From Burkholderiaceae bacterium 26 (GTDB lineage Bacteria > Pseudomonadota > Gammaproteobacteria > Burkholderiales > Burkholderiaceae): DNA of 64,000 nt. The notes under the pieces are model-generated. The model did not search any database and was not told the origin of the DNA. It worked only from the letters and a program-made list of their open reading frames with translations. The stretch covers positions 186,001 through 250,000 of the forward strand of contig JYOB01000003.1 in NCBI GenBank assembly GCA_000955795.1, read 5' to 3'. A program made the translations under genes and the position numbers. How positions within the stretch are numbered: the stretch's first letter is position 1; every line of letters begins with the position of its first letter. Shown in pieces: positions 51,814-60,732 of this stretch.

Positions 51814-51829
51814 TGGCACAGCTTCTGCA
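51814..51829 (+). promoter_or_regulatory. Sigma-54 promoter of the phenol hydroxylase/meta operon
   Basis: TGGCACAGCTTCTGCA fits the -24/-12 consensus with correct spacing. It is 69 bases upstream of ATG 51898. Confidence 0.92.
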
Positions 51830-51897
51830 AAAGAGGAGCCGTCACCGGCGACAGCTCAGCGTCGGTGGCAATCCCGACCTCAACAGCGGATATGCCC

Positions 51898-52107
51898 ATG
51901 ACCACGCAAATCAACCTGTCATCCGACGAGATGCCCATCGTCGATCTCACGCGCAAATACGTGAGTCGTATTGAGCGACGCGACGATGGGCTGGTGAGCT
52001 TCGAGTTCGCCATCGGCTGGCCCGAGCTGAGTGTCGACTTGCTGCTGCCGGAGCCGGCCTTCACCGCGTTCTGTCAGCGCCACCAGGTGACGAGGCTGGA
52101 TTCCTGA
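51898..52107 (+). CDS. dmpK: Phenol hydroxylase assembly subunit (DmpK/PoxA type)
   Basis: A 69-residue protein of the P0/DmpK family, needed to assemble iron into the oxygenase rather than for catalysis. The conserved part is KYVSRIERRDDGLVSFEFAIGWPELSVDLLLPEPAFTAFC. ATG 51898 is chosen; ATG 51892 two codons earlier is possible. First gene of the operon. Confidence 0.9.
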   Translation: MTTQINLSSDEMPIVDLTRKYVSRIERRDDGLVSFEFAIGWPELSVDLLLPEPAFTAFCQRHQVTRLDS

Positions 52108-52162
52108 GACGGCGTAGACCGTCCACCGCCACACCCCATAAAACACCCAGGAGACAACCCGC

Positions 52163-53170
52163 ATGAACATCGACTTGCAGGCCCGCGAAATCACGCCGCT
52201 GCGGCAGACGTTCGCCCACGTTGCCCGCCTCATCGGCGAAGGCAAGGCAGCCACGCGCTACCAGGAAGCGACTTACGGCGCGCAGTCCATGGCGAACTTT
52301 CACTACCGTCCGACGTGGGACCCAGCGCACGAGTTGTACGACCCGAGCCGCAGCCGCATTCACTTGGCTGACTGGCAGGCGCTCAAAGATCCGCGCCAGT
52401 TCTATTACGCCACCTGGACCATGACCCGCGCGCGTCAACAGGAAGCGGTGGAAGCGAACTTCCAGTTTGTCGAATCGCGCGGGCTGGCATCTGCGATGGG
52501 TGATGCGCTGCGCGACCGCGCGCTGCAGGTGCTGCTGCCGCTGCGCCACGTGGCGTGGGGCGCCAACATGAATAACGCGTCGATCTGCGCGTATGGCTAC
52601 GGCACGGCCTTCACCGCGCCCGCGATGTTCCACGCCATGGACGATCTCGGGATTGCACAGCTGATTACCCGTCTGGCCCTGGCACTGGACGAGCCTGCCG
52701 TGCTCGATGCCGGCAAGCGGGCCTGGCTGGAAGACCCCCGTTGGCAAGGCTTGCGCCGCTACGTGGAAGACAGCTTCGTGGTGCAGGACCCGGTCGAGCT
52801 GTTCATGGCCCAGAACCTTGCACTGGACGGCCTGTTGTATCCGCTCATCTATGGGCACTTTGTCGATGACCACCTCGCGCTGCAAGGCGGTACGGCCGTG
52901 GCCATCCTGACCAGCTTCATGCCCGAGTGGCACGACGAAACCGCGCGCTGGATCGACGCGGTCATCAAGACCATGGCGAGCGCACCGGAGCCCGAAGCCG
53001 CTGGCAACCGCGCTTTGCTCTCGCAATGGTTCGCGCAGTGGGCCGACCGTGCTCAGGCCGCTCTGGCACCCGTGGCCGAGATGGCGTTGGGAGAGCACGG
53101 CGCTGCGGCACTGGGCGAAGTGCGTGCCGCGCTTGACGCTCGTGCGGCCAAGCTTGGCCTGTCGCTCTGA
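52163..53170 (+). CDS. dmpL: Phenol hydroxylase oxygenase beta subunit
   Basis: A 335-residue beta subunit (DmpL/PoxB, P1) of the multicomponent phenol hydroxylase. It shares the MmoB-hydroxylase beta fold and lacks diiron ligands; the segment FHYRPTWDPAHELYDPSRSRIHLADWQALKDPRQFYYATWTMTRARQQE near residues 46-95 is diagnostic. It supports the DmpN catalytic subunit. Confidence 0.95.
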   Translation: MNIDLQAREITPLRQTFAHVARLIGEGKAATRYQEATYGAQSMANFHYRPTWDPAHELYDPSRSRIHLADWQALKDPRQFYYATWTMTRARQQEAVEANFQFVESRGLASAMGDALRDRALQVLLPLRHVAWGANMNNASICAYGYGTAFTAPAMFHAMDDLGIAQLITRLALALDEPAVLDAGKRAWLEDPRWQGLRRYVEDSFVVQDPVELFMAQNLALDGLLYPLIYGHFVDDHLALQGGTAVAILTSFMPEWHDETARWIDAVIKTMASAPEPEAAGNRALLSQWFAQWADRAQAALAPVAEMALGEHGAAALGEVRAALDARAAKLGLSL

Positions 53171-53205
53171 ACTCCACGTCTTCCGATTGCTTGCAGAGGA
53201 AACCC

Positions 53206-53475
53206 ATGTCTCAAGTCTTTATTGCCTTCCAGGCCAACGAGGAGTCGCGTCCTGTGATCGAGGCCATCGTGACCGACAACCCGGAGGCCGTCGTCACCTA
53301 CCCGACTGGCCTGGTCAAGATCGACGCCCCAGGGCGCCTGACCATCCGCCGCGAAACCATCGAAGAGCAGACAGGCCGGCCCTTCGACCTTCAGCAACTG
53401 CACGTCAACCTCGTCACGCTCTCGGGCCACATCGACGAAGACGACGATCAGTTGACGCTGAGCTGGCAGCACTGA
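53206..53475 (+). CDS. dmpM: Phenol hydroxylase regulatory (effector) protein
   Basis: An 89-residue coupling protein (DmpM/PoxC, P2), cofactor-free, needed for efficient substrate turnover. It has the MmoB-like fold with NPEAVVTYPTGLVKIDAPGRLTIRRETIEEQTGRPFDLQQLHVNLVTLSGHI. ATG 53206 follows AGAGGA. It sits between the beta and alpha subunit genes, as usual. Confidence 0.96.
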   Translation: MSQVFIAFQANEESRPVIEAIVTDNPEAVVTYPTGLVKIDAPGRLTIRRETIEEQTGRPFDLQQLHVNLVTLSGHIDEDDDQLTLSWQH

Positions 53476-53520
53476 ACACGCAAGACCTCGCACACCTACA
53501 CATACGAGAGGAGACACCCG

Positions 53521-55065
53521 ATGGACACCCGTGTTGCCAAGAAGAAGCTTGGCCTGAAAGAGCGTTACGCCGCCATGACGCGCGGCCTCGGTTGGGAAAC
53601 GACCTACCAGCCGATGGACAAGGTCTTTCCGTACGACACCTACGAGGGGATCAAGATCCACGACTGGGACAAGTGGCAAGACCCGTTCCGCCTGACCATG
53701 GATGCGTACTGGAAGTATCAGGGCGAGAAGGAGAAGAAGCTCTACGCCGTGATTGAGGCTTTTGCGCAGAACAACGGTCAGCTCGGCATCAGCGATGCGC
53801 GCTACGTCAACGCGCTCAAGCTGTTCATCCAGGGCGTCACGCCACTGGAATACAACGCGCACCGTGGGTTTGCCCACGTGGGCCGTCAGTTCACGGGCGA
53901 AGGTGCGCGCGTGGCTGCGCAGATGCAGTCCATCGACGAACTGCGCCACTACCAGACCGAGACGCATGCGATCTCGCACTACAACAAGTACTTCAACGGC
54001 ATGCACAGCCCGAACCACTGGTTCGACCGTGTCTGGTACCTGTCGGTGCCGAAGTCGTTCTTCGAAGACGCATGCACGGCCGGTCCGTTCGAGTTCCTGA
54101 CAGCGGTCAGCTTCTCGTTCGAATACGTGCTGACCAATCTGTTGTTCGTGCCGTTCATGTCCGGCGCCGCGCATAACGGTGACATGAGCACCGTCACCTT
54201 CGGCTTCTCTGCGCAGTCCGATGAGTCGCGCCACATGACGCTGGGCATCGAATGCATCAAGTTCATGCTGGAGCAGGATCCCGACAACGTGCCCATCGTT
54301 CAGCGCTGGATCGACAAGTGGTTCTGGCGCGGCTACCGGCTGCTGACCATCGTCGCGATGATGCAGGACTACATGCTGCCCAAGCGCGTGATGAGCTGGA
54401 AGGAGGCCTGGGAGATGTACGCCGAGAGCAACGGCGGCGCACTCTTCAAGGATCTGGCGCGCTATGGCATTCGCGAGCCGGCGGGCTGGAAGGACGCGTG
54501 CGAAGGCAAGGACCACATCAGCCACCAGGCGTGGGCCACGTTCTACAACTACGGCGCGGCCGCTCCATTCCACACGTGGATTCCGAACGAGGACGAGATG
54601 CAGTGGCTCGCGCAGAAGTATCCGGACTCCTTCGACAAGCTCTATCGCCCGCGCTTTGAATTCTGGCGCGAGCGGGCCGAGGAAGGACAGCGCTTCTACA
54701 ACAAGACGTTGCCGATGCTGTGCACGACCTGCCAGGTGCCGATGTTCTTCACCGAGCCGGGCGACGCCACCAAGATCGCCTATCGCGAGAGCGATTACTT
54801 CGGCAACAAGTATCACTTCTGCTCGGACCACTGCAAACACATCTTCGACGACGAACCCGAGAAGTATGTGCAGAGCTGGCTGCCTGTGCACCAGGTCTAC
54901 CAGGGTCATTGCTTCCCTGAGGGCACGGACCCGACCGCCGAAGGGTTCGACCCGTTGATGGCGGTGCTCAAGTACTACGAGATGAACATCGGACGTGACA
55001 ACTTCGACTTCGAAGGCTCGGAAGACCAGAAGAACTTCGCCGCCTGGACGGGAGAAACAGCATGA
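53521..55065 (+). CDS. dmpN: Phenol hydroxylase oxygenase alpha subunit (diiron catalytic)
   Basis: A 514-residue catalytic subunit (DmpN/PoxD, P3). Diiron ligands are Glu110, Glu140-His143 (DELRH), Glu201 and Glu235-His238 (DESRH). The C-terminal part has a YHS-like zinc module, CTTCQVPMFF and YHFCSDHC. It hydroxylates phenol and cresols to catechols. The stop overlaps the next start (ATGA). ATG 53521 follows GAGGAGA. Confidence 0.97.
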   Translation: MDTRVAKKKLGLKERYAAMTRGLGWETTYQPMDKVFPYDTYEGIKIHDWDKWQDPFRLTMDAYWKYQGEKEKKLYAVIEAFAQNNGQLGISDARYVNALKLFIQGVTPLEYNAHRGFAHVGRQFTGEGARVAAQMQSIDELRHYQTETHAISHYNKYFNGMHSPNHWFDRVWYLSVPKSFFEDACTAGPFEFLTAVSFSFEYVLTNLLFVPFMSGAAHNGDMSTVTFGFSAQSDESRHMTLGIECIKFMLEQDPDNVPIVQRWIDKWFWRGYRLLTIVAMMQDYMLPKRVMSWKEAWEMYAESNGGALFKDLARYGIREPAGWKDACEGKDHISHQAWATFYNYGAAAPFHTWIPNEDEMQWLAQKYPDSFDKLYRPRFEFWRERAEEGQRFYNKTLPMLCTTCQVPMFFTEPGDATKIAYRESDYFGNKYHFCSDHCKHIFDDEPEKYVQSWLPVHQVYQGHCFPEGTDPTAEGFDPLMAVLKYYEMNIGRDNFDFEGSEDQKNFAAWTGETA

Positions 55066-55427
55066 GCGTCGTGACCAATCCGAAAGCCGCGCCCTACAAG
55101 TTTCCGATGAAGGACGTGCGCGAGAACTTTCCTGCGCCGCTGCTCTACATCGGGTGGGAAGACCACCTGATGTTCAGCGCGCCGCTCTGCCTGCCGCTGC
55201 CGCCCGACATGCCGTTCGGTGCGCTGATGAGCCAGGTGCTGCCAGGCATCTACGCCGAGCATCCAGACTTTGCGCGCATCGACTGGAGCGCAGCCCAGTG
55301 GTTCAAGTCCGGCGAGCCCTGGACGCCCGATGCGGCCAAGTCGTTGGCCGAGAACGGTCTGGGCCACAAGGACGTGATCCGTTTTCGTACGCCGGGCCTC
55401 ACCGGCATCAACGGTTCCTGCAGTTAA
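55062..55427 (+). CDS. dmpO: Phenol hydroxylase oxygenase gamma subunit
   Basis: A 121-residue small subunit (DmpO/PoxE, P4). The conserved block PMKDVRENFPAPLLYIGWEDHLMF is visible. Its ATG overlaps the dmpN stop by four bases, ensuring co-translation. Confidence 0.95.
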   Translation: MSVVTNPKAAPYKFPMKDVRENFPAPLLYIGWEDHLMFSAPLCLPLPPDMPFGALMSQVLPGIYAEHPDFARIDWSAAQWFKSGEPWTPDAAKSLAENGLGHKDVIRFRTPGLTGINGSCS

Positions 55428-55430
55428 GCC

Positions 55431-56495
55431 ATGTGTAATCAACTCACCATCGAGCCCATTGGCGCCACGCTGGACGTGGCCGAGGGCCAGACCCTGCTCG
55501 ACGCCGCGTTGCGCTCGGGGGTGTACATCCCGCATGCGTGCGGCCACGGACTGTGCGGTACGTGCAAGGTGCAGGTCACGCACGGCGAGGTGGACCACGG
55601 CCCAGCCAATCCCTTCGCGCTCATGGATATCGAGCGTGAAGAAGGGAAGACGCTGGCGTGTTGCGCCACCGCGCTGAGCGACGTCTGCATCGAAGCCGAT
55701 GTAGACGACGAGCCGGACGCACGTGCCATTCCCGTGCGGGATTTTGTGGCGACGGTCACGCGCGTTGAAGCCCTCACGCCCACCATCAAGGGGCTGCGCC
55801 TGAAGCTCGACCAGCCGATCGACTTCCAGGCTGGCCAGTACGTGATGGTGGAGATTCCAGGGCTCGGTCAACGGCGTGCCTTCTCGATCGCCAATTCGCC
55901 CAGCAATGTGGCAAGCACGGGCGAGATCGAGTTGCAGGTGCGCCGCGTCCCAGGCGGCGCCGGAACCGGCGTGCTGCACGAGCAAGTTGGTGCGGGAGAC
56001 ACGCTGCACGTGACGGGCCCGTACGGCCGGTTCTTCGTGCGGCAGTCAGCGGCCAAGCCGATGCTGTTCGTCGCAGGTGGTTCGGGTCTGTCCAGCCCGC
56101 GGTCGATGATCCTTGATCTGCTGGAACAGGGCTGCACGTTGCCCATCACGCTGGTCAATGGACAACGCAGTCGTGAAGAGCTGTACGGCCACGAGGAGTT
56201 TGTTGCCCTGGCCAATCGCCACCCGAACTTCCACTACGTGCCGGTGCTGTCGAACGAAGCCGAGGGGAGCGCCTGGGACGGTGCGCGCGGCTTTGCCCAC
56301 GACGCTGCCAAGGTGCATTTCAACGGGCAGTTCTCGGGGCACAAGGCGTATCTGTGCGGGCCGCCGCCGATGGTGGAGGCTGCCATCGGCGCGCTCATGC
56401 AGGGCCGGCTGTTCGAGGATGACATCTACACCGAGAAGTTCCTCTCGGCTGCCGATGCCAACGCGCAGCGCAGCCCGCTGTTCAAGCGGGTTTGA
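55431..56495 (+). CDS. dmpP: Phenol hydroxylase NADH reductase
   Basis: A 354-residue reductase (DmpP/PoxF, P5) moving electrons from NADH via FAD and a 2Fe-2S centre to DmpN. The plant-type cluster ligands are Cys37, Cys42, Cys45 (CGHGLCGTC) and one in TLACCA; FAD motif RRAFSIANSP and NAD motif VAGGSGLSS and CGPPPM follow. It starts three bases after dmpO. Confidence 0.96.
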   Translation: MCNQLTIEPIGATLDVAEGQTLLDAALRSGVYIPHACGHGLCGTCKVQVTHGEVDHGPANPFALMDIEREEGKTLACCATALSDVCIEADVDDEPDARAIPVRDFVATVTRVEALTPTIKGLRLKLDQPIDFQAGQYVMVEIPGLGQRRAFSIANSPSNVASTGEIELQVRRVPGGAGTGVLHEQVGAGDTLHVTGPYGRFFVRQSAAKPMLFVAGGSGLSSPRSMILDLLEQGCTLPITLVNGQRSREELYGHEEFVALANRHPNFHYVPVLSNEAEGSAWDGARGFAHDAAKVHFNGQFSGHKAYLCGPPPMVEAAIGALMQGRLFEDDIYTEKFLSAADANAQRSPLFKRV

Positions 56496-56510
56496 AAGGA
56501 GTGCCACGCA

Positions 56511-56876
56511 ATGCTGGATACCCGACCCAAGGTGGATGTGTGCGTGGAACAGACCCAGGAGCACTACCCATGCGCCACCACCGAGAGCTTGCTGACGGGC
56601 ATGTTGCGCCTCGGGCGCAAGGGCATTCCCGTGGGCTGTGTCAATGGCGGCTGCGGGGTGTGCAAGGTGCGCGTGCTTGAAGGCAGCACCGTGCGCCTGG
56701 GGCCGCTCAGCCGTGCCCACGTCAGCGCAGACGAAGAAGCGCAGGGCGTGACGTTGGCGTGCCGTGAAGCACCGCTGACCGCCGTCAGGCTGGCTGTACT
56801 GGGCAGATTTGAAAAACCGTTTTCCAGAGGCTTCGCCGCATCTGCGGGGGCGCAGTCCGACAAAAAACCGCAGTGA
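56511..56876 (+). CDS. dmpQ: Plant-type 2Fe-2S ferredoxin (DmpQ/XylT type)
   Basis: A 121-residue ferredoxin. Ligands Cys43, Cys48 and Cys51 lie in CVNGGCGVC, the fourth at Cys84 in TLACRE. XylT/DmpQ-type ferredoxins re-reduce and reactivate catechol 2,3-dioxygenase after oxidation by substituted catechols. The gene sits directly upstream of that dioxygenase, as in other meta-cleavage operons. The extra ~30-residue C-terminal tail ([22 protein letters not shown]) is longer than usual. Confidence 0.92.
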   Translation: MLDTRPKVDVCVEQTQEHYPCATTESLLTGMLRLGRKGIPVGCVNGGCGVCKVRVLEGSTVRLGPLSRAHVSADEEAQGVTLACREAPLTAVRLAVLGRFEKPFSRGFAASAGAQSDKKPQ

Positions 56877-56899
56877 GTTTGATCAACCAGGAGACAAGC

Positions 56900-57844
56900 A
56901 TGGGTGTTCTACGAATCGGGCATGCCAGCCTAAAGGTGATGGACATGGCCGCCGCCGTTCGGCACTACGAAAACGTGCTCGGCCTGAAGGTGACGATGCA
57001 GGACAACGCCGGCAACGTCTACTTCAAGTGCTGGGACGAGTGGGACAAATACTCGCTCATCCTCACACCGTCGGACCAGGCAGGCCTCAACCATCTCGCC
57101 TACAAGGTAGAGAAGGACGCCGACCTCGACGAACTGCAGGCGAAGATTGAAGCGTGGGGCCTCAAGACGGTGATGCTGCCAGAGGGCTCGCTGCCGGCCA
57201 CCGGCCGCATGCTGCAGTTCAATCTGCCGAGCGGCCACGAGATGCGGCTCTATGCAATGAAGGAAATGGTCGGCACCGAGGTGGGCAGTCTCAACCCCGA
57301 CCCGTGGCCGGACAACCTGAAGGGCGCGGGCGTGCACTGGCTGGATCATGCCCTGCTGATGTGCGAGCTGAATCCGGAAGCTGGCATCAACACGGTTGCC
57401 GAAAACGCGCGGTTCATGCAGGAGGTGCTGGGCTTCTTCCTGACCGAGCAGGTCGTCGTCGGCCCGGGCGGCGCCGTACAGGCTGCCGCATGGCTGGCCC
57501 GCAGCACCACGCCGCACGACATCGCGTTCGTCGGTGGTCCGCGCAGTGGCCTGCACCACATCGCCTTCTTCCTGGATTCATGGCACGACGTGCTCAAGGC
57601 TGCAGACGTCATGGCCAAGAACCAGACCAAGATCGACGTGGCGCCCACGCGTCATGGCATCACGCGCGGGGAAACGATCTACTTCTTCGACCCCAGCGGT
57701 AACCGCAACGAGACGTTCGCTGGACTGGGCTACCTCGCGCAGCCAGATCGCCCCGTCACCACGTGGAGCGAAGACAAGCTGTGGACCGGCATCTTCTACC
57801 ACACGGGTGAAGCGGTGCCGTCGTTCACCGATGTCTACACCTGA
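56900..57844 (+). CDS. dmpB: Catechol 2,3-dioxygenase
   Basis: A 314-residue extradiol dioxygenase (XylE/DmpB type, usually about 307). Two vicinal-oxygen-chelate repeats are present. Iron ligands fall at His150 (WLDHAL), His219 or His220 (LHHIAFFLD) and Glu271 (NRNETF). It cleaves catechol or methylcatechol next to the hydroxyls to the yellow semialdehyde. ATG 56900 follows AGGAGA. Confidence 0.97.
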   Translation: MGVLRIGHASLKVMDMAAAVRHYENVLGLKVTMQDNAGNVYFKCWDEWDKYSLILTPSDQAGLNHLAYKVEKDADLDELQAKIEAWGLKTVMLPEGSLPATGRMLQFNLPSGHEMRLYAMKEMVGTEVGSLNPDPWPDNLKGAGVHWLDHALLMCELNPEAGINTVAENARFMQEVLGFFLTEQVVVGPGGAVQAAAWLARSTTPHDIAFVGGPRSGLHHIAFFLDSWHDVLKAADVMAKNQTKIDVAPTRHGITRGETIYFFDPSGNRNETFAGLGYLAQPDRPVTTWSEDKLWTGIFYHTGEAVPSFTDVYT

Positions 57845-57902
57845 TCTGTCCGAGCCTGTTTGCCGAGCCGCCTGAACCGCCATTTCCACGTCCCGTCTTG
57901 CC

Positions 57903-58355
57903 ATGTCCACACGTACTGCACACGACGCCACCTTCCTCAGCGAGGTACGCAGCCAGATCACGCTCCCCGCGGCCCAGGCTGCCGTTGCGGCGGCGGTGGA
58001 GTCGGCGCAGGCGCAGGGCCTGTGCATCAACGTGGCCGTGGTCGATGGCGGCGGCACGCTCGTGGCTTTTGCGCGCATGTCGGGCGCGTTTCTGCACTCG
58101 ATCGACATTGCCATCGACAAGGCCTATACGGCGGCCAGCTTCGGTTTTCCCACCGCGCAGTGGGGTGACTTGCTGGCCGGCGATGAAATGCTGCGCCTGG
58201 GGCTGGCCGAGCGCCCGCGCCTTGTGATCTTTGGCGGTGGCCTGCCGATCATCGAGGCGGGCGAGCGCATCGGTGGCATTGGCGTGTCTGGCGGCTCGGC
58301 TGAGCAGGATGAGGCGTGTGCCCGCGCAGGGCTGCACGCGATCGGCCTGTCATGA
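57903..58355 (+). CDS. GlcG/HbpS-family protein within the meta operon
   Basis: A 150-residue protein of the GlcG/HbpS (DUF336) type, with AVVDGGGTLVAFARMSGAFLHSIDIAIDKAYTA and the Gly-rich GGIGVSGGSAEQDEACARAGL. HbpS binds heme; other members have unknown catalytic or scavenging roles. Such genes recur between the catechol dioxygenase and semialdehyde dehydrogenase in phenol clusters, so a role in protecting the dioxygenase or handling a side product is likely but unproven. It has no leader peptide and should be cytoplasmic. Confidence 0.85.
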   Translation: MSTRTAHDATFLSEVRSQITLPAAQAAVAAAVESAQAQGLCINVAVVDGGGTLVAFARMSGAFLHSIDIAIDKAYTAASFGFPTAQWGDLLAGDEMLRLGLAERPRLVIFGGGLPIIEAGERIGGIGVSGGSAEQDEACARAGLHAIGLS

Positions 58356-58404
58356 AGAGCTCTCCTCAACCAAAAGAAGAACCGTTTGTTTCGGGAATCC
58401 AACC

Positions 58405-59859
58405 GTGAAGCAATTCCTCAATTTCATCAATGGCGAATTTGTCGCCACCAGCAAGACGTTCGAGAACCGTGCGCCGGTGGACAACCGTGTGATCGGTCTG
58501 GTTCACGAGGCGGGGCAGGCCGAGGTGGATGCCGCCGTGGCCGCCGCACAGGCTGCCCTGCATGGCGACTGGGGCCGCATGACCGTGGTCAAGCGCGTCG
58601 AGTTGCTGCACGCGGTGGCAGACGAGATCAACCGGCGTTTCGACGATTTTCTTGAAGCCGAGCTGGCCGATACCGGCAAGCCGCGCAGCCTGGCGGCACA
58701 CATCGACATCCCGCGCGGCGCGGCCAACTTCAAGGTGTTTGCCGACATCGTGAAGAACGTGCCCACAGAGAGTTTCGAGATGGCCACGCCCGATGGCGGT
58801 ACTGCCGTCAGCTACGCGCTGCGCTCGCCGCTGGGCGTGGTGGCGGTGGTGTGCCCCTGGAACCTGCCGTTGCTGCTGATGACGTGGAAGGTCGGCCCGG
58901 CGCTGGCCTGCGGCAACACCGTCATCGTCAAACCGTCGGAAGAGACACCGGCCACGGCCACGCTGCTGGGCGAGGTGATGGCGCATGTGGGCATTCCCAA
59001 GGGTGTCTACAACGTCGTGCACGGCTTCGGGCCGGGCTCTGCGGGCGAGTTCCTCACGCGGCATCCCGGCGTCAACGGCATCACCTTCACAGGCGAGACG
59101 CGCACCGGAGAGGCCATCATGGCCGCGGCAGCTAAAGGCGTGCGACCGGTGAGCTTCGAGCTGGGCGGCAAAAACGCGGGCATCGTGTTTGCCGATGCCG
59201 ACTTCGACAAGGCCGTCGCTGGCATTACGCGCAGTGCGTTCGAGAACTGCGGGCAGGTCTGCCTGGGCACCGAGCGCGTCTACGTGCAACGGCCGATCTT
59301 CGACAAGTTTGTGCAAGCACTGAAGGAGAAGGCTGAGGCGTTGAAGATCGGGCCATCGGGAGAGCCGGGGGTGGGTCTGGGCCCGTTGATCTCTGGCGAG
59401 CACAAGGCAAAGGTCATGTCGTACTACGAGCTGGCCCGGGCCGAGGGCGCCACGGTTGTGACTGGCGGCGGTGCCCCCGACATGCCTGCCGCGCTGGCCG
59501 AGGGCCATTGGGTGCAGCCGACCATCTGGACCGGCTTGCCCGAGAGCGCCCGCGTCATTCGCGAAGAAATCTTCGGCCCTTGCTGCCACATTGCGCCATT
59601 CGATACCGAGGAAGAAGCCATCGCGCTTGCGAACGCCACGGACTACGGTCTGGCCACCACGGTGTGGACGCAAAACCTGGGCACGGCGCACCGCATGGCG
59701 CGCGCCGTTGAGGTGGGGCTGTGCTGGATCAACAGCTGGTTCCTGCGCGACCTGCGCACGGCATTCGGCGGCGCGAAGGCATCTGGCATCGGCCGCGAAG
59801 GCGGCGTGCATTCGCTGGAGTTCTATACCGAGCTGCGCAACGTGATGGTGAAACTATGA
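58405..59859 (+). CDS. dmpC: 2-Hydroxymuconic semialdehyde dehydrogenase
   Basis: A 484-residue NAD-dependent aldehyde dehydrogenase (DmpC/XylG). The general base Glu lies in FELGGKNAG, the nucleophile Cys in FENCGQVCLGTE, and cofactor motif FTGETRTG is intact. It converts the ring-cleavage aldehyde to 4-oxalocrotonate on the dehydrogenase branch. The start is GTG 58405. Its stop overlaps the next gene by four bases (ATGA). Confidence 0.96.
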   Translation: MKQFLNFINGEFVATSKTFENRAPVDNRVIGLVHEAGQAEVDAAVAAAQAALHGDWGRMTVVKRVELLHAVADEINRRFDDFLEAELADTGKPRSLAAHIDIPRGAANFKVFADIVKNVPTESFEMATPDGGTAVSYALRSPLGVVAVVCPWNLPLLLMTWKVGPALACGNTVIVKPSEETPATATLLGEVMAHVGIPKGVYNVVHGFGPGSAGEFLTRHPGVNGITFTGETRTGEAIMAAAAKGVRPVSFELGGKNAGIVFADADFDKAVAGITRSAFENCGQVCLGTERVYVQRPIFDKFVQALKEKAEALKIGPSGEPGVGLGPLISGEHKAKVMSYYELARAEGATVVTGGGAPDMPAALAEGHWVQPTIWTGLPESARVIREEIFGPCCHIAPFDTEEEAIALANATDYGLATTVWTQNLGTAHRMARAVEVGLCWINSWFLRDLRTAFGGAKASGIGREGGVHSLEFYTELRNVMVKL

Positions 59860-60707
59860 GCACGATCAACCTTGAAGGCGCGGATGCCCGCTACGTCCGC
59901 ACCGGTGCGGTACAGACCTACGTTCACGATGTCGGGCAGGGCGCACCGGTGCTGCTCATACACGGGTCAGGCCCGGGTGTGAGTGCATGGGTCAACTGGC
60001 GGCCGGTCATGCCTGCGCTGGCCCGGCAGCGCCGCGTGATTGCGCCCGACATGCTGGGCTTCGGCCTGAGCGACCGGCCCGCGGGGCAGGTCTACAACAT
60101 GGACGTTTGGGTTCAGCAAGCCATCGACCTGCTGGATGCCCTTGGCTTGCCGCAGGTCGATCTGGTCGGCAATTCCTTTGGCGGCGGGCTGTCACTGGCG
60201 CTGGCGATCCGGGCGCCCGAGCGGGTGCGGCGGCTGGTGCTGATGGGCGCGGTCGGCGTGCCGTTTGCCATCACGCCGGCGCTGGATGCGGTGTGGGGCT
60301 ACACACCGTCGCTGGCGGCCATGCGCGGTCTGCTCGACGTGTTTGCCTACGACCGCGGCCGTGTGACCGACGAACTGGCGCAACTACGCTACGAGGCCAC
60401 CATCGTGCCGGGTGTGCAGGAGTCCTATGCCGCCATGTTCCCCGCACCCAGGCAGCGCTGGGTGGATGCCATGGCGAGCGCCGAAGCCGACATCCGCGCG
60501 CTGCCGCACGAAACACTGGTGTTGCACGGGCGGGAGGATCAGGTGATCCCGGTATCGAACTCGCTCACGCTGGCTGACTGGATTCCCAATAGCCAGCTGC
60601 ACGTCTTCGGCCACTGCGGGCATTGGACACAGATCGAACACAGCGCCCGTTTTGCCCAGCTCGTGAACAACTTCCTGGCCGAAGCCGACGCCGGCGCAGT
60701 CGCCTGA
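59856..60707 (+). CDS. dmpD: 2-Hydroxymuconic semialdehyde hydrolase
   Basis: A 283-residue alpha/beta hydrolase (DmpD/XylF). Oxyanion HGSGPG, nucleophile elbow GNSFGGG with the Ser, acid Asp in HGREDQ and His in GHCGHW complete the triad. It opens the pathway for ketone semialdehydes (from methylcatechols). ATG 59856 overlaps the preceding stop. Confidence 0.96.
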   Translation: MSTINLEGADARYVRTGAVQTYVHDVGQGAPVLLIHGSGPGVSAWVNWRPVMPALARQRRVIAPDMLGFGLSDRPAGQVYNMDVWVQQAIDLLDALGLPQVDLVGNSFGGGLSLALAIRAPERVRRLVLMGAVGVPFAITPALDAVWGYTPSLAAMRGLLDVFAYDRGRVTDELAQLRYEATIVPGVQESYAAMFPAPRQRWVDAMASAEADIRALPHETLVLHGREDQVIPVSNSLTLADWIPNSQLHVFGHCGHWTQIEHSARFAQLVNNFLAEADAGAVA

Positions 60708-60732
60708 ACCACTCTCTTACGCAGACCTTCAT

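Larger units (their letters stand above)
51190..51897. promoter_or_regulatory. Bidirectional control region between toluene and phenol oxygenase operons
   Basis: A 708-base non-coding region. It carries a minus-strand -24/-12 promoter (51271-51286) with a XylR-type half palindrome upstream (51454-51469), and a plus-strand -24/-12 promoter (51814-51829) with two activator palindromes (51635-51650 and 51667-51682). An AT-rich zone and a GAATC/GATTC inverted pattern lie near 51,470-51,490. This lets two XylR-type proteins address both operons. Confidence 0.85.

Noticed and set aside
53053-54909. Long open frame antisense to dmpN and neighbours (about 618 codons)
   Set aside because: Coding sense of the phenol hydroxylase genes is certain; the antisense translation shows no family signature and has no start site of note.
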